The notes beneath the pieces were generated by a model. It was not told the origin of the DNA and made no database searches. It worked only from the letters and a program-made list of their open reading frames with translations. Position numbers and translations under genes: made by a program. Below, in pieces: positions 44,440-56,900 of a stretch of DNA of 64,000 nucleotides. The stretch comes from Ciborinia camelliae (lineage: Eukaryota > Ascomycota > Leotiomycetes > Helotiales > Sclerotiniaceae), in assembly GCA_025890175.1 (NCBI GenBank), contig JANPYM010000009.1:474439-538438 (forward strand). Direction: 5' to 3'. How positions within the stretch are numbered: position 1 is the stretch's first letter; each line of letters starts with the position of its first letter.

Positions 44440-46779
44440 ATATTGAGAGTGAGCCGATGGGGGTTTGACTAGTTACATCGACTCGTTTGATGACTCGGTC
44501 AAATCTTCGTATCGGTGAACGGATCAGGATCCGTCTTTTTTCGTTCCTCTCTCATTTCATTTCAGGGTTATCATACATGCGATGGTTGGGAAGATTTCAG
44601 AGGATGGTGGATGCAGATAATGGCTGTTGATTGAAAGGAACTTGGCATATTCATTCATGGTCAGACAATCGTTTAATTTTTTTATGATACCACCATCTTT
44701 AGATGTTTTCGGTTTATAAAGTAGTTGAGATTCTAATCATATTTACGTATCAATCATGCTAGCTATGCTGGTGATGTGGTAAATTGACAATACAATTGCA
44801 CTTTAGATATTATAAAAGCTCTATGTCTTCTTCTCCTTGTGATTGCGCTAGTGTGAAAACTTATTCCCTAATTTCAGGTGGGCATCGCTATTTGATCTGT
44901 ATTAGACTATCTGCAGGATATGAGTAATTCAAGTCCTCATGCTCATACCTCCCAGTATTCTCTGATAGTAAAAGTCCAGCCTCTCAAGAATCCTCCTTCC
45001 CAAAATCAGAACCTCGAAACATCATTAGCAACGCCGAGCTAAGTCACCTATTAAAAAATCAAAAAAATCCCAGTGCTCATCGTCAAAAACGATCGAAAAT
45101 GCAATCAATACACTATCTTACTCATAAATCTCGATAGAGCTTGATGTGATTATGCTATCAAGGTCCAGTGAAACTTACCTATATAAGGATATTTATTTCT
45201 GGGGGTATAAGTCTATATACGTGCGTGTGCAGTCCCAGATTAAGGGCCAGGTCTTTGTTACTTTTTACGACGCTATGGGTTTTCGTGGGAAATGATGTTT
45301 CCTTCCCTGGAATTTGACTGGTGGGCCGTTTCTTCTACTCTTTCGAGATGAGGTCTCGACTCTCGGTTTAATGAGAGGGTTGAATTCGAACGACAATCGT
45401 TTTTCCAAGCAATGACAGGAGGTTTTCCTCGCCAGCAAATTTCCAATTTATTTATAGGAAAATAGATGATGAACTGCTGCATGCACGGTGTATCAAATAT
45501 CAATATTCTGCATGCGTATACAATAGGTATTCCCGAATAAATTAAATTATCTTGCGAAGCATCTTTGAAGTAAAATTACAGATAGGCATTTCTCGCTCGC
45601 TACAATATCTTTCTTTGCTTTTCTACATCTATATATTGATCATCTCTATTTATCGACTGGGTGATGTATATACTTCCCATAATAAAGCTCTGAAATATGG
45701 GGTGATCGACTGTTAAGAGCATGGCTAATCAGGGGATGGATTCCGGCTCGGAGAAAGAGGAAGGGGCGTTTTGACTTGTGGGGTTTGTTTATCCTATAAA
45801 AAGATTTGATATTTTCCGGTTGAGGGAGACAGCGGCTCATAATGCGGACCAAAGACAGAAATTTGAACTTTGGGAATGCATATCTTTGATATATTTCTGC
45901 ATCTCTGAGACTGGAGGTGTTTGCCCAATATATAAGATGTGGCACAATACCACTGAGGCCTTTTCCTGCTTTTCGATAACGAAAGTGTATGGAAAAATGA
46001 CAATGATTGTGTTTTTACTGATGGTGAAAAATGTTTTCTTAGGCCATGGTTGATGTATATTCTAATTTAGTTTAGATTGGAGAAGTGATTCGATGGGGGA
46101 TTTGGAATTTCATATAAAAATACTATCGTTGGATCTGTGCGGTTCTCCAAGGTTATCTCTGTTTCCGTTTATGCATCAATACTTCGATTTCGATTCTTGA
46201 GAGAGCATTATATAGGACCGGGAGAAATAAGAGGTTTCACTAGTAAAGTTCAGAGGAAAGGCATGGAATATCCAAGTGAATACTGAGGAGGACGATATGC
46301 GTGTGAGTAACCTCATACCTATTCTATGTAGTCAGAACCCTACTGAATAAGATCATACATTCACTATCCGAATATCAGAGAGTTTCCTGTCCCAATGAGT
46401 TTCCCAATAAAGGGACCTATAGAAACCATCTAAGTATCAACCCCGTTCAAGTCAAAGAATATCACGCTCTCAACCAGACGTGGACTAGGAGTCTAGGAGC
46501 CAGCCAGAACTCTACTTCTCATATTTCTATACTGGGTATTATGACATGCATGCGGTACTTTGTCACGAAACTGGATATCACCTGTTTGGATGAGTATTTC
46601 AGTTGAGAGTTGAGAGTTGAGACGGTAGTGGTATGATCATCAGATGAGAAACAGCAATTGGGATGAGAAGGAAAACGATAGAATTTTAGTGTATCGGAGA
46701 GAGTGACAACATGAAAGTATATCGACGACAATGATAACATGTTAGTATACCTTAGTGGAGATGGCCGGTTTTAAAACAT
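44440..46779. other. Intergenic, no gene seen
   Basis: 3' flank of the sugar-porter-like gene and AT-rich spacer. Short minus-strand frames (45273-45503, 45646-45945) have no ATG or no protein-like pattern. Confidence 0.5.
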
Positions 46780-47315
46780 AGTATATAGATTATATTTAAA
46801 AATATAGATTATATTTAAAAATATAAATTGTATTTTAAAATATAAATTGTTTTTGAAGATATAAACTGTTTTTAAAAATAAAACGTTTTTGAAAATGAAG
46901 TGTTTTTAAAAATAAAGCGTTTTTGAAAATATAAAGCGTTTTTGAAATATAAACTATTTTTAAAAATAAATTGTTTTTGAAAACATTTTAATTATATAAT
47001 TTTATTTATTTTCAATTAATCAAAACAAAACATATTATTCTTTATAGTGTAATGGTTAATATGTTTGATTTAAATTTCAAAGTTGAAAAAAAAAACTGAA
47101 AATATAAAATATAAAATATGAAATATCTTAATTGATATTTTTTTTTATTTTTTTTAAATTCAAAATATTTAAAAACAGTTTATATTTTCAAAAACGTTTT
47201 TTCTTTTCAAAAACGCTTTTTCTTTTCAAAAACGCTTTTTCTTTTCAAAAACGCTTTTTTTTTAAAAACAGTTTATTTTCAAAAATGATTTAATTTTAAA
47301 TATAGTCTAAATACT
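46780..47315. mobile_element. AT-rich foldback (palindromic) element
   Basis: A 536-bp segment whose two halves are inverted copies. The left end AGTATATAGATTATATTTAA matches the inverted right end AGTATTTAGACTATATTTAA. Inside, GTTTTTGAAAATATAAAGCG-type blocks on the left pair with CTTTTCAAAAACGCTTTTT-type blocks on the right, which form a 19-bp tandem repeat (47185-47265). No clear target duplication and no coding frame. The centre (about 47035-47085) has a tRNA-like 5' half. Probably a MITE or foldback transposon; class unknown. Confidence 0.6.
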
Positions 47316-48947
47316 CCATCAACTGAGATATGGTTTCTGAACCTGATTACAATGAAATCACTGTTTCTAAACCCCTAGTAGCTCCGCTAAGGTACCTACA
47401 AAATCCTTTTTATTACACAAGCTCCTGGACTTTAGATGTTAATAAGAAAGGTAGGTAATTAACGGTTATAATATGAAATACCGAAGTCCCTCGGGCTATA
47501 ACTGATCCCCGTCCCTATCTTTTGCACTATAATGCCATATCTTCAGGGATCAGGAAGTTTCTATATATTATCTTTTCCATCAAGTTTGCAATGAAGCATG
47601 ACTTTTGATATGTGATCAAGCGAAACACGGGGAAATTGAAGACGTGCATGTGAATGTGAATGAGAAAGGAGAGAGAGGGGATGAGCGGGGAACGTGAGTG
47701 CACAACTACATCTCCTCTCGCTACCTATGTATATTCAGCACTAGATCTTTAAGGTGTCTACCTAAGTATACGTAGATAGGTACGCACAAGAGAACATTCA
47801 CTCCTCTCGCCACCTAGGTAGTTAAAGATCTGCTATTTAAACCCAGAAAAGGCGCCCATGATTTCCAATAATAAGTTTAAAATCGACAGAGTCACAGAAA
47901 CTACATCGAAAGTGAGAAAGTCAAGTGGCAGCCCATACCTACCTAGTATGTCATTAATCATTAATCATTAATCATTTAGAAACATGAAACGTAACACTAT
48001 TTGTTATTCTAGTAGGATGGCGTATCTCATCTCTATATACTACTCGTCCCGGGAACACTACCTATTCAAGAGAAGTGATAATACACTTAGAAAGTTATGA
48101 CGACAGCAGTAATAATTACAGAACCGTTAAAAAGTGGTTGGGTATAAAAATATAGGTAGGTATCTATGGATGATTTTAAAGAAAGCCAGCCACGACTCAT
48201 GCAGGATCTGATACCTGATATCCGATTTAAAAAGTTTTAATTTATATTGTATACGAGGCATTAGTTCATCGAATTGAAATCCCAACCATGAAGACTCCCT
48301 TCCTTATATACATACTAGGTACATACATACATACATACATACATACGCATCCATCCAAGAGATTTCCCCACCCGACAAGAACATATAAATAAATCAAAAA
48401 AAGTAACTCGGAATACCCAATACCCAATCGTCAAAAGCTTATCCCAATTCAAATTCAAATCATGCACCTTTTAAGCCAAGAGCAAGTCTGGTATTTGATC
48501 CAGATCCAGATATCACGATCATGATCACGATACATACATAGCAAGATTGAATTCGAATTCAAATTCAAATTCAAATTCACCAACCCTCCCTCCCTCCGAC
48601 ACTTCCAAGGTTTTTTCTCCATGCATCTAGATTCAAGATCCATTCATTACCTACCTACCTACCTATCAACCTAGTATATAAGAGAAGAGAAGAGTGAAAG
48701 ACCTCAACTTCTCAACTTCTCAACACAAAGCCGCAAAAAGAAAGAAACCTAGCACAAGAAATTCAAAGGTCGCATTATGGTATGGCATTATGGTAAATTT
48801 CTATATTTCTCTATTTCTATATTCTCCAGGCATTCTTTCAGGTCCAGATCCCAAGATACCAAGATACCAAGATCTCAAGATCGATGAGGACCAGGAGGAG
48901 AAAATTTCACGCGCCGCGGAATAAGTTAAGTTATAACAATAACAATA
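47316..48947. other. Intergenic, short-repeat rich
   Basis: ATTAATC repeats at 47950, ACATACATAC at 48320-48345, AATTCAAATTC repeats at 48550-48577, ACCTACC tracts at 48650-48665, and AATAACAATAACAATAAC leading into the duplicated block. No gene seen. Confidence 0.5.
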
Positions 48948-50694
48948 ACAATAACAATAATAAATGAAAATCTAACATAATATCGACTCTCGAGAGCGAT
49001 TATCTGAAGGTGATGACAATATAGAAGTACCCAACATCCATAAAAAACCACAATAAAAAACCACAATAAATATTAAATACCCATCCATCAATCTTCAAGT
49101 TAGGCCACCCGACTAGCACACTCCACTCCCCCTTAAACCTGATTTTCATTCGCGACTTCGCGACTTCGCGACTTCGCTCGCCTGGTTAGATCACCTGGGC
49201 AGTCAGTCCTCTGCACTTATTTATAGCCTAAGATCTTGATTCTCCAACCTTGATTGAACTTGCGTATGGATATTTATATACCTACCTATATACCTACCTA
49301 TATACCTATACACCAAGCTATACACCGCTCCATTTTTCTCCCGACAAGAAAGCAAGCGAGTCGGTAGGCAACTACCTAGGTAGTGAATAAAGACTAACCT
49401 TAGAAATCCGCGCTCCTTCTGAAATAGCCCGGAGAGAGCGTGGTAATCTCAAAATGATCCAATACAACTGGCTTGACCACATCGACATCACCAACTTCAA
49501 CTTCAACTCCAACTCCAACTCCAACTTCAACTTCAACAAAACAAAACAACAGAATCTCACTCAGATAAAACAAAACAAAACAGAATCTCAGATCTTTTAA
49601 AAGAATGGTATTTCATATTGCTACAAATGTATCCTCAACTCAACACATCTCAACACATCTCATGCATTCATGCATGAATGCACCCCCTCCCCATGCACCG
49701 CATAATCCCCACATCCCCATCTCTATCTCCAACCTCCATTCCATTCCATTGAATCAAAAACGGACCTTCTCCACCGCCCTCTCCCCTCCCCCTCCCCCTC
49801 CCCCTCGCACTCCATATCCGAATATCCCAGCCAGCCAGCCTACTATTTCCTCCATATCTGATCAACAGGTTCCCTCCGGTTCAGGTTCTTGTATCCCCCC
49901 CCAACCAACCAATCGACCATCCTCCAAAAAAAAACAGAACGAAAAAAAAAAACTAAAACCCAGGCATATAATCATATCACAATTTCCATTTACCATTCCA
50001 TTCCATCCCTGGAGGGAAAAAACAAAGAGAAAAAAAAAAGACCAAACATATATTCCCAATCCATTCAATTCCATCCCATCAATTCCTTTCCTTTCATTCG
50101 AGAAAAGCATCCAGCCTTTGCCCTTCTTCAACAACTTTAATAATGTTACAACAATGAACCGAAGGAAGTTCCCCCCCTCAAAGTACAACAATGCCAAAGT
50201 GTCGAATATGTAAGAGAAGTTGACGGAAGAGTAGACCGCGAGATGAAAAAAAAGGGGAAAATCCCCCCAAGCGAAAAAAAAAACAGGAAAAATGAATTGC
50301 TATATCGAATGAAGGTCAACCATGAGACTGAAAGCTCAAAAGGTTCCTCCAATATTAATTAAGAAGTTTTTTTCTCGAAAAGTATTCATCATCTTCATAA
50401 AAAAACTGGCATTGCAAAAGAGAAAACCCAATTCCGCGTCGAAATATGCACAATGTCGAATGCAATATCAAATTGTTTTCTTTATTCAACAAGTAAAGTA
50501 GAGATCGGATAATCAAAAAATGAGATCTACCCATTTGATGATTTACTCAAACATCTTAAAAGATGGCGCTTTTGCGTTTCTCGGCGCTGGTAAGAACAAG
50601 CATTGGTGCTTTCTTTTGAACAGGAGCCGTTTCAGGCTTCTTTCCACCATTCTTAAAGACAGCAGCGAAACTACCACCAATTTGTTCATCACCA
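48948..50694. repeat. Left copy of a 1.75-kb duplicated block beside the gap
   Basis: Nearly identical to 50705-52450. The only difference I can see is one C in a C-run (near 49682). It ends inside the 3' part of the coding sequence found intact at 52312-53964 (minus strand, equivalent of 50556-50694). Most likely the same genomic locus present at two contig ends that were not merged. Confidence 0.9.
50556..50694 (-). pseudogene. Truncated duplicate of the 3' end of the 52312-53964 gene
   Basis: Identical to the last 45 codons plus stop of the downstream gene (ends VLTSAEKRKSAIF), cut off by the N gap. Probably an assembly artefact rather than a real gene copy; do not count it as a paralogue. 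Confidence 0.85.
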
Positions 50695-50704
50695 NNNNNN
50701 NNNN
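50695..50704. other. Scaffold gap of ten N
   Basis: Ten Ns join two contigs whose ends carry the same 1.75-kb sequence. Confidence 0.99.
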
Positions 50705-52450
50705 ACAATAACAATAATAAATGAAAATCTAACATAATATCGACTCTCGAGAGCGATTATCTGAAGGTGATGACAATATAGAAGTACCCAACATCCATAA
50801 AAAACCACAATAAAAAACCACAATAAATATTAAATACCCATCCATCAATCTTCAAGTTAGGCCACCCGACTAGCACACTCCACTCCCCCTTAAACCTGAT
50901 TTTCATTCGCGACTTCGCGACTTCGCGACTTCGCTCGCCTGGTTAGATCACCTGGGCAGTCAGTCCTCTGCACTTATTTATAGCCTAAGATCTTGATTCT
51001 CCAACCTTGATTGAACTTGCGTATGGATATTTATATACCTACCTATATACCTACCTATATACCTATACACCAAGCTATACACCGCTCCATTTTTCTCCCG
51101 ACAAGAAAGCAAGCGAGTCGGTAGGCAACTACCTAGGTAGTGAATAAAGACTAACCTTAGAAATCCGCGCTCCTTCTGAAATAGCCCGGAGAGAGCGTGG
51201 TAATCTCAAAATGATCCAATACAACTGGCTTGACCACATCGACATCACCAACTTCAACTTCAACTCCAACTCCAACTCCAACTTCAACTTCAACAAAACA
51301 AAACAACAGAATCTCACTCAGATAAAACAAAACAAAACAGAATCTCAGATCTTTTAAAAGAATGGTATTTCATATTGCTACAAATGTATCCTCAACTCAA
51401 CACATCTCAACACATCTCATGCATTCATGCATGAATGCACCCCTCCCCATGCACCGCATAATCCCCACATCCCCATCTCTATCTCCAACCTCCATTCCAT
51501 TCCATTGAATCAAAAACGGACCTTCTCCACCGCCCTCTCCCCTCCCCCTCCCCCTCCCCCTCGCACTCCATATCCGAATATCCCAGCCAGCCAGCCTACT
51601 ATTTCCTCCATATCTGATCAACAGGTTCCCTCCGGTTCAGGTTCTTGTATCCCCCCCCAACCAACCAATCGACCATCCTCCAAAAAAAAACAGAACGAAA
51701 AAAAAAAACTAAAACCCAGGCATATAATCATATCACAATTTCCATTTACCATTCCATTCCATCCCTGGAGGGAAAAAACAAAGAGAAAAAAAAAAGACCA
51801 AACATATATTCCCAATCCATTCAATTCCATCCCATCAATTCCTTTCCTTTCATTCGAGAAAAGCATCCAGCCTTTGCCCTTCTTCAACAACTTTAATAAT
51901 GTTACAACAATGAACCGAAGGAAGTTCCCCCCCTCAAAGTACAACAATGCCAAAGTGTCGAATATGTAAGAGAAGTTGACGGAAGAGTAGACCGCGAGAT
52001 GAAAAAAAAGGGGAAAATCCCCCCAAGCGAAAAAAAAAACAGGAAAAATGAATTGCTATATCGAATGAAGGTCAACCATGAGACTGAAAGCTCAAAAGGT
52101 TCCTCCAATATTAATTAAGAAGTTTTTTTCTCGAAAAGTATTCATCATCTTCATAAAAAAACTGGCATTGCAAAAGAGAAAACCCAATTCCGCGTCGAAA
52201 TATGCACAATGTCGAATGCAATATCAAATTGTTTTCTTTATTCAACAAGTAAAGTAGAGATCGGATAATCAAAAAATGAGATCTACCCATTTGATGATTT
52301 ACTCAAACATCTTAAAAGATGGCGCTTTTGCGTTTCTCGGCGCTGGTAAGAACAAGCATTGGTGCTTTCTTTTGAACAGGAGCCGTTTCAGGCTTCTTTC
52401 CACCATTCTTAAAGACAGCAGCGAAACTACCACCAATTTGTTCATCACCA
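50705..52450. repeat. Right copy of the 1.75-kb duplicated block
   Basis: Continues without interruption into the full-length minus-strand gene, so this is the copy to trust. It contains the 3' flank of that gene, with C-rich CCCTCCCC runs, AAAAAAAC tracts and ACCTATATACCTACC repeats. No separate gene seen. Confidence 0.9.
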
Positions 52451-53964
52451 GAAACGCTCTCAGCGGTGAATGAATCAACCGAAACATCTGATTTTCTCTC
52501 AAAAGAGTTTTGTCGCGAAGTAGGTCGGTTAGAACCAATAGCACCGTGTTGTGATGGACGAGAACTGGGTAGACTTGGACGACCTGAAAGACTTCCACTT
52601 CCACTTCGACCAGAATCCGAATCGTTATCATCAGCTGAGAATGAAATCTCACCATCTTCAGAAACAGGTGACATGCTACCTGATGCACTACCAGGTGCTC
52701 TTCTACGTTCCAATCCAGCACGAACAAGATTATGAACAGCACTTCGACGAGTTCTAGTGGCAAAGTTTTTGGAACCCTCAAACTTAGCAGTTGGTTTAGC
52801 TTTCAACTCTTCAATCGGTGGTGGACCACGTGGTTGTCTAACTGGATGTTCACCAGCCCGTCCTGAACCCGGACCAAATCCTGTTTGGGATGGAGTACCT
52901 GAGAAAGCAGATTTTGGTGGTAGTCCAGCAGTTTTTGGACCATCCAATGAGATATCACCAGATAAAGACATGGCCAAAGACTTTCCACGAGGATGTCCTC
53001 TGCGGAAAGCACCAGCAGATGGTGGTGGCAAAGGAGCATGATCTTGTGGTGGTGATGTTGATTTCTTCGGTGGACTGATTGATCTTGTGAAACTTGGTGA
53101 ATCACATTGTGGTGGTGGAGAAACTTGGAATCTTGGTGTGCCAGGTTGTTGTGGTGGAGAATAGTTCATCCTCTTTTCGATTGGGGATTCAACATATTGT
53201 TGACCACTGTTATCCATGAAATAGGTTTGCTGTCCAGTCATTGGGTTGTATAAAGAATACAGACCAGGTTGGGCTCCCATGACAGGTGTAACGATTGATT
53301 GCATGTTTTGCTCCATCTGTTGTTGTTGATACATTCCCATATTTTGTGGGGTGATTGGAGGAGTGAAATATTGTTGTTGCCCATTCAAATTCATTCCTCC
53401 CATTGATCGAGCCGTCGCTTGAAGGTTCGCCATTTGTTGCACAAGCATTTTTTGTTGATCGTGAAGATACAAATTTGCGGCAACGAGGTGTTGATAATAA
53501 CTTGGGTCCGTACTATGGACATCATCAATGTGAATCTCAGGTGGCGCAAGTATTTGCTCGGGAGCAGAATACATTTGGAGGCGATTCATTTGTTGATTTC
53601 CTTGATTGAACGGAGCATATCCTGAAGTCTTTGGTCCATTATCGGCAAATCTGCTCGAGTTCAATCCATTGTTTCCAGTATTGTGTTGAACTTGAGTTGG
53701 TGGAGCGGTTGATGGGAAGTTGGCAGAAGTAGTAGACTTTGGTGCAGTTCTCAAACCTGCAAGCAAGTGAGAACGAGATGTTCTTGGAGTTGGTGCACCA
53801 TTATCTTGAGAGTTGATGGTCTTGGTGGTGGGTTCAAAGGAAAGACGTTTCATGTTGGTACCATTGGCAGCTCTTCTAGCAGCGAAACCTGTCACGGGCA
53901 TACCCAAACCATTATTGTTAGGGAAGTTGTTGTAAGACATCTGAGCAAGACCGCCTGCGTCCAT
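52312..53964 (-). CDS. Low-complexity regulatory-type protein, function not assigned
   Basis: 550 aa, single exon; ATG 53964 (MDAGGLAQMSYNNFPNNN) is the first in frame. Gln/Asn/Pro/Ser-rich. An N-terminal block MPVTGFAARRAANGTNMKRL is followed by PSYYQHLVAANLYLHDQQKM (about aa 150-170), a helix-like segment. Poly-Q runs come next, many SP/TP sites (SPPPQCDSPSFTRSISPPKK), then a Pro-rich part. A conserved-looking basic segment (SKNFATRTRRSAVHNLVRAG at about aa 395-415) precedes an acidic EDGEISFSADDNDSDSG run. The C-terminal SFAAVFKNGG ... MLVLTSAEKRKSAIF looks like a short conserved motif. The general look matches fungal cell-cycle or kinase-interacting proteins of the Nif1/Vhs2-Mlf3 kind, but I am not sure of this. 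Multiple SP/TP sites suggest phosphorylation. Confidence 0.75.
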   Translation of the reverse strand: MDAGGLAQMSYNNFPNNNGLGMPVTGFAARRAANGTNMKRLSFEPTTKTINSQDNGAPTPRTSRSHLLAGLRTAPKSTTSANFPSTAPPTQVQHNTGNNGLNSSRFADNGPKTSGYAPFNQGNQQMNRLQMYSAPEQILAPPEIHIDDVHSTDPSYYQHLVAANLYLHDQQKMLVQQMANLQATARSMGGMNLNGQQQYFTPPITPQNMGMYQQQQMEQNMQSIVTPVMGAQPGLYSLYNPMTGQQTYFMDNSGQQYVESPIEKRMNYSPPQQPGTPRFQVSPPPQCDSPSFTRSISPPKKSTSPPQDHAPLPPPSAGAFRRGHPRGKSLAMSLSGDISLDGPKTAGLPPKSAFSGTPSQTGFGPGSGRAGEHPVRQPRGPPPIEELKAKPTAKFEGSKNFATRTRRSAVHNLVRAGLERRRAPGSASGSMSPVSEDGEISFSADDNDSDSGRSGSGSLSGRPSLPSSRPSQHGAIGSNRPTSRQNSFERKSDVSVDSFTAESVSGDEQIGGSFAAVFKNGGKKPETAPVQKKAPMLVLTSAEKRKSAIF

Positions 53965-56900
53965 TGTGATGCTTTTATACAATTGAAATTGGTATCGTGT
54001 GTGGGTAAGGTCTGAAGGAAGGAATCGTTTGATTCGTAGATTCGTGAGAGTCGATTATTCGAAAGGAATGTATCGATTTGTCGTTTTCGCCGTGAATGAT
54101 TATCAGGTCGACCTGAGTGAGTAAGGGATGAGAATTGTATTAGATAAATTAAGATGAATCGAAGATGATATTATCGATTCGTATTGTACGTCAAGTCAAA
54201 GATTTTTGATGAAATTATGTTGTTTTGCTTTGTAAAAAATGCAATTCTGTAGAATTAAGCTCGAACGTTGTGGTGAGATGATGAAAAAAATAGGCAAGCC
54301 TTTTTTTGGTACAAGCAACAAACAAATCGGTGATGAGAGATGAATTTGAGTGTTGACGTGTGAAGTCTTCTCGAAACGATTCTCCTTGGGAAGATTTGAA
54401 GGTATTTTGCAATGAGGAATAACTTTTTGATGGTGATCCAAGAAAAGGTTTGATGATTCAAAGAACAAAAACCCGAACAATCCGAAATTGTATGAGAATG
54501 AGTTGAAGTTTTTCTTTCTCTTCGGTCGCGGACTGATAAAAATGGCCTGGCCTTCTTTATTAAGTTCGATGACGAAGATGATGATGACGATGAGATTGTC
54601 AGTTCCGATGGAATATTATAGTTTTGGTATGAATGTGATGTATGTAGTTTCTCTATTTGGAAGAAGAAGAAGAAGATATTGAGGGATTGATTGATTGATT
54701 GATTGATTGATGGATGTATTGATTGATTGGTATCGATTCGAGTCAATGCGATTGAAGAAGGAAGTAACCCTAAGTAGTCGTACCTCGAAGAAAGTCAAAG
54801 AGACAATACAATGATGAATGCAAAAAGATTTTGATGGAGAAGGAAATCTCGAGAGAAGAAATAAAGCTGATGATCTGCTGCGAAGGATTGGATTGTTACT
54901 TTAAATTCTTTTGAGAGAAATAAATGAAAAAAATTGAATTGATGCGTTTTTTAATTTTTTGTGTGTGAATGGATGTGTGGAGAAATGAGAGAAAGGGAAG
55001 GCAAGGTCTAGGTGGATGGGTTGGTGATGGATGTGATGGATGGTGATGGATGGCTGGATAGATAGATGGAAAGGATTAGGATGGATGAATAATAAGATGG
55101 ATGGGATAGATGGAGGGAGAGTGGATGGGATTGGATGGGATTGGACGGATGGGATTGGTTGGATGGGTGAAGTTTATTATGTGTGAAGGGTCGAGTGAGG
55201 GTAGGTGCGCACCGTTAGCGTGGAAATGGTAAATGGTGGTTGATGGATGAAAATAGATATAGCCCATCAACAATAATAATTGCAGGACACACCTCACCAC
55301 TCGTCAAGGGTCAGGGTAAAGGGTCTGGTCTGGGGGTCAAGAAATGAAGGGTGTGCTATGCGCGTTTGTTGAGTAATGATGTTCCTCCTTCGGAAAAAGA
55401 TGATGATAATCCAATCCAATTCAATTCAATATCAATATCGAAATGATCTGGTCCAATGTCCGTTGATGAATAAATTTAAATCAAAAACCCCAATTCCATC
55501 AAATGAAGAAAGAAGAAGAAGGAACGCTTCAGCTTCAGCTCTATCAATATTAATACTGTATTAATATCAATATCAATATCAATCAATAAAGAGCGAGCGA
55601 GCGAGCGATCGGAATGATTGGAAAAAAATCTAGTCTGGTTTTGAGTTTCTGCGTAGGGACTTGATGGAGACTGGAGTACCGTGACACCCACAGTACGAGA
55701 GTAGGTACTTTTATTGATTTTTAAACGCGCGAGAGGCGAAGAGGCGAAAAAGGGTGGCCACACGAATGATTTTCGATAATAATTTCCAATCCGAAGTAGG
55801 GTAGCGTAGAGTACGTAAAGTATGTAAAGTATGCAGCGTAGCCTACAAAAGAATGAATCAAGAAAGAAAGAAATCCCTTGGGTGAATGAAAATGTCGATG
55901 ATTCTCGTTCTCTTTCTCTTTCTTTTCCCCCTTTATTTAATCGATCGATGGAGCGGGTGGAAGAAAGAAGAGATGATATGATATGATAGGATAGGATAGG
56001 ATAGTTTCGACGCGACTCGATTTGATTTGATTTGATTTGATTTGATTTGATTTGATAAAGCCAGAAGGAGAAACGAAGTGATAAAAATAAGAGATGAGAG
56101 AAGTTTAAAATCCTCCAAATCCAAGGAAAAGAACGAGATCTTAATATTTTTTAATCGGAAAGTTCGAGCGAATCAGAAGAAGAAGAGGTCCACGCAAACG
56201 ATGTAATGTCTACCTTATACTAGGTAGGTATGGAAAGTAAAGGGAGTAAAGTTACAAAATTAACACTCAATATCTACTCTGACTCGGAGGTTTTAAGAAA
56301 GCCTTTCACTTCCGGTAACAGCTTTAACTTTGGCAAGTCTACAATGCATCATTTGATACCTACCTACCGAGAGTATCTGATAAAACGGTTTCCAAACCAT
56401 CCATCATCCATCATCTGGGGATTTTTCGTGAATCTCGAGTGGTGGATGCGGTACCTCAAGCTTCAGCGACCCCTGGTTTAGGTCATATAGATCTGAGCAA
56501 CGAGAAGCGTTCGGTCCTGGTAACAAGTACCGTAACAGGTCCCGTCACAAGTTTAACTTTGGTACGAGAGTACGAAGTACGAGATCCGGAGGTACATCAT
56601 ATGGGTTTGGGCTCAATATCGTCTGACCGCCCTCACTTAGTCGCAACCTAAGGTTTGATTGGTATAGGCAGTGATTTGGTTGGGGGCAATATAATATAAA
56701 GGCGGTTATATAATATTTAGGGTAGTATATGGGTAACTAAAAGCATTATTATCAAGTATAATATATATAGATAATCCAGGTAATAATCAAAAATCCATAT
56801 ATAATTTAACTTTTTTACAAACAGGTATTCCCTTTACGAATAACGAATCACCATATATTTATGCAGCCCTATACAATAACATGATTAACTTAAAGCCCTG

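Noticed and set aside
49605..50213. 200-codon Pro/Ser-rich open frame, repeated at 51427-51969
   Set aside because: Lies in C-rich and A-rich low-complexity 3' flank, duplicated by the assembly error; no protein-like features.
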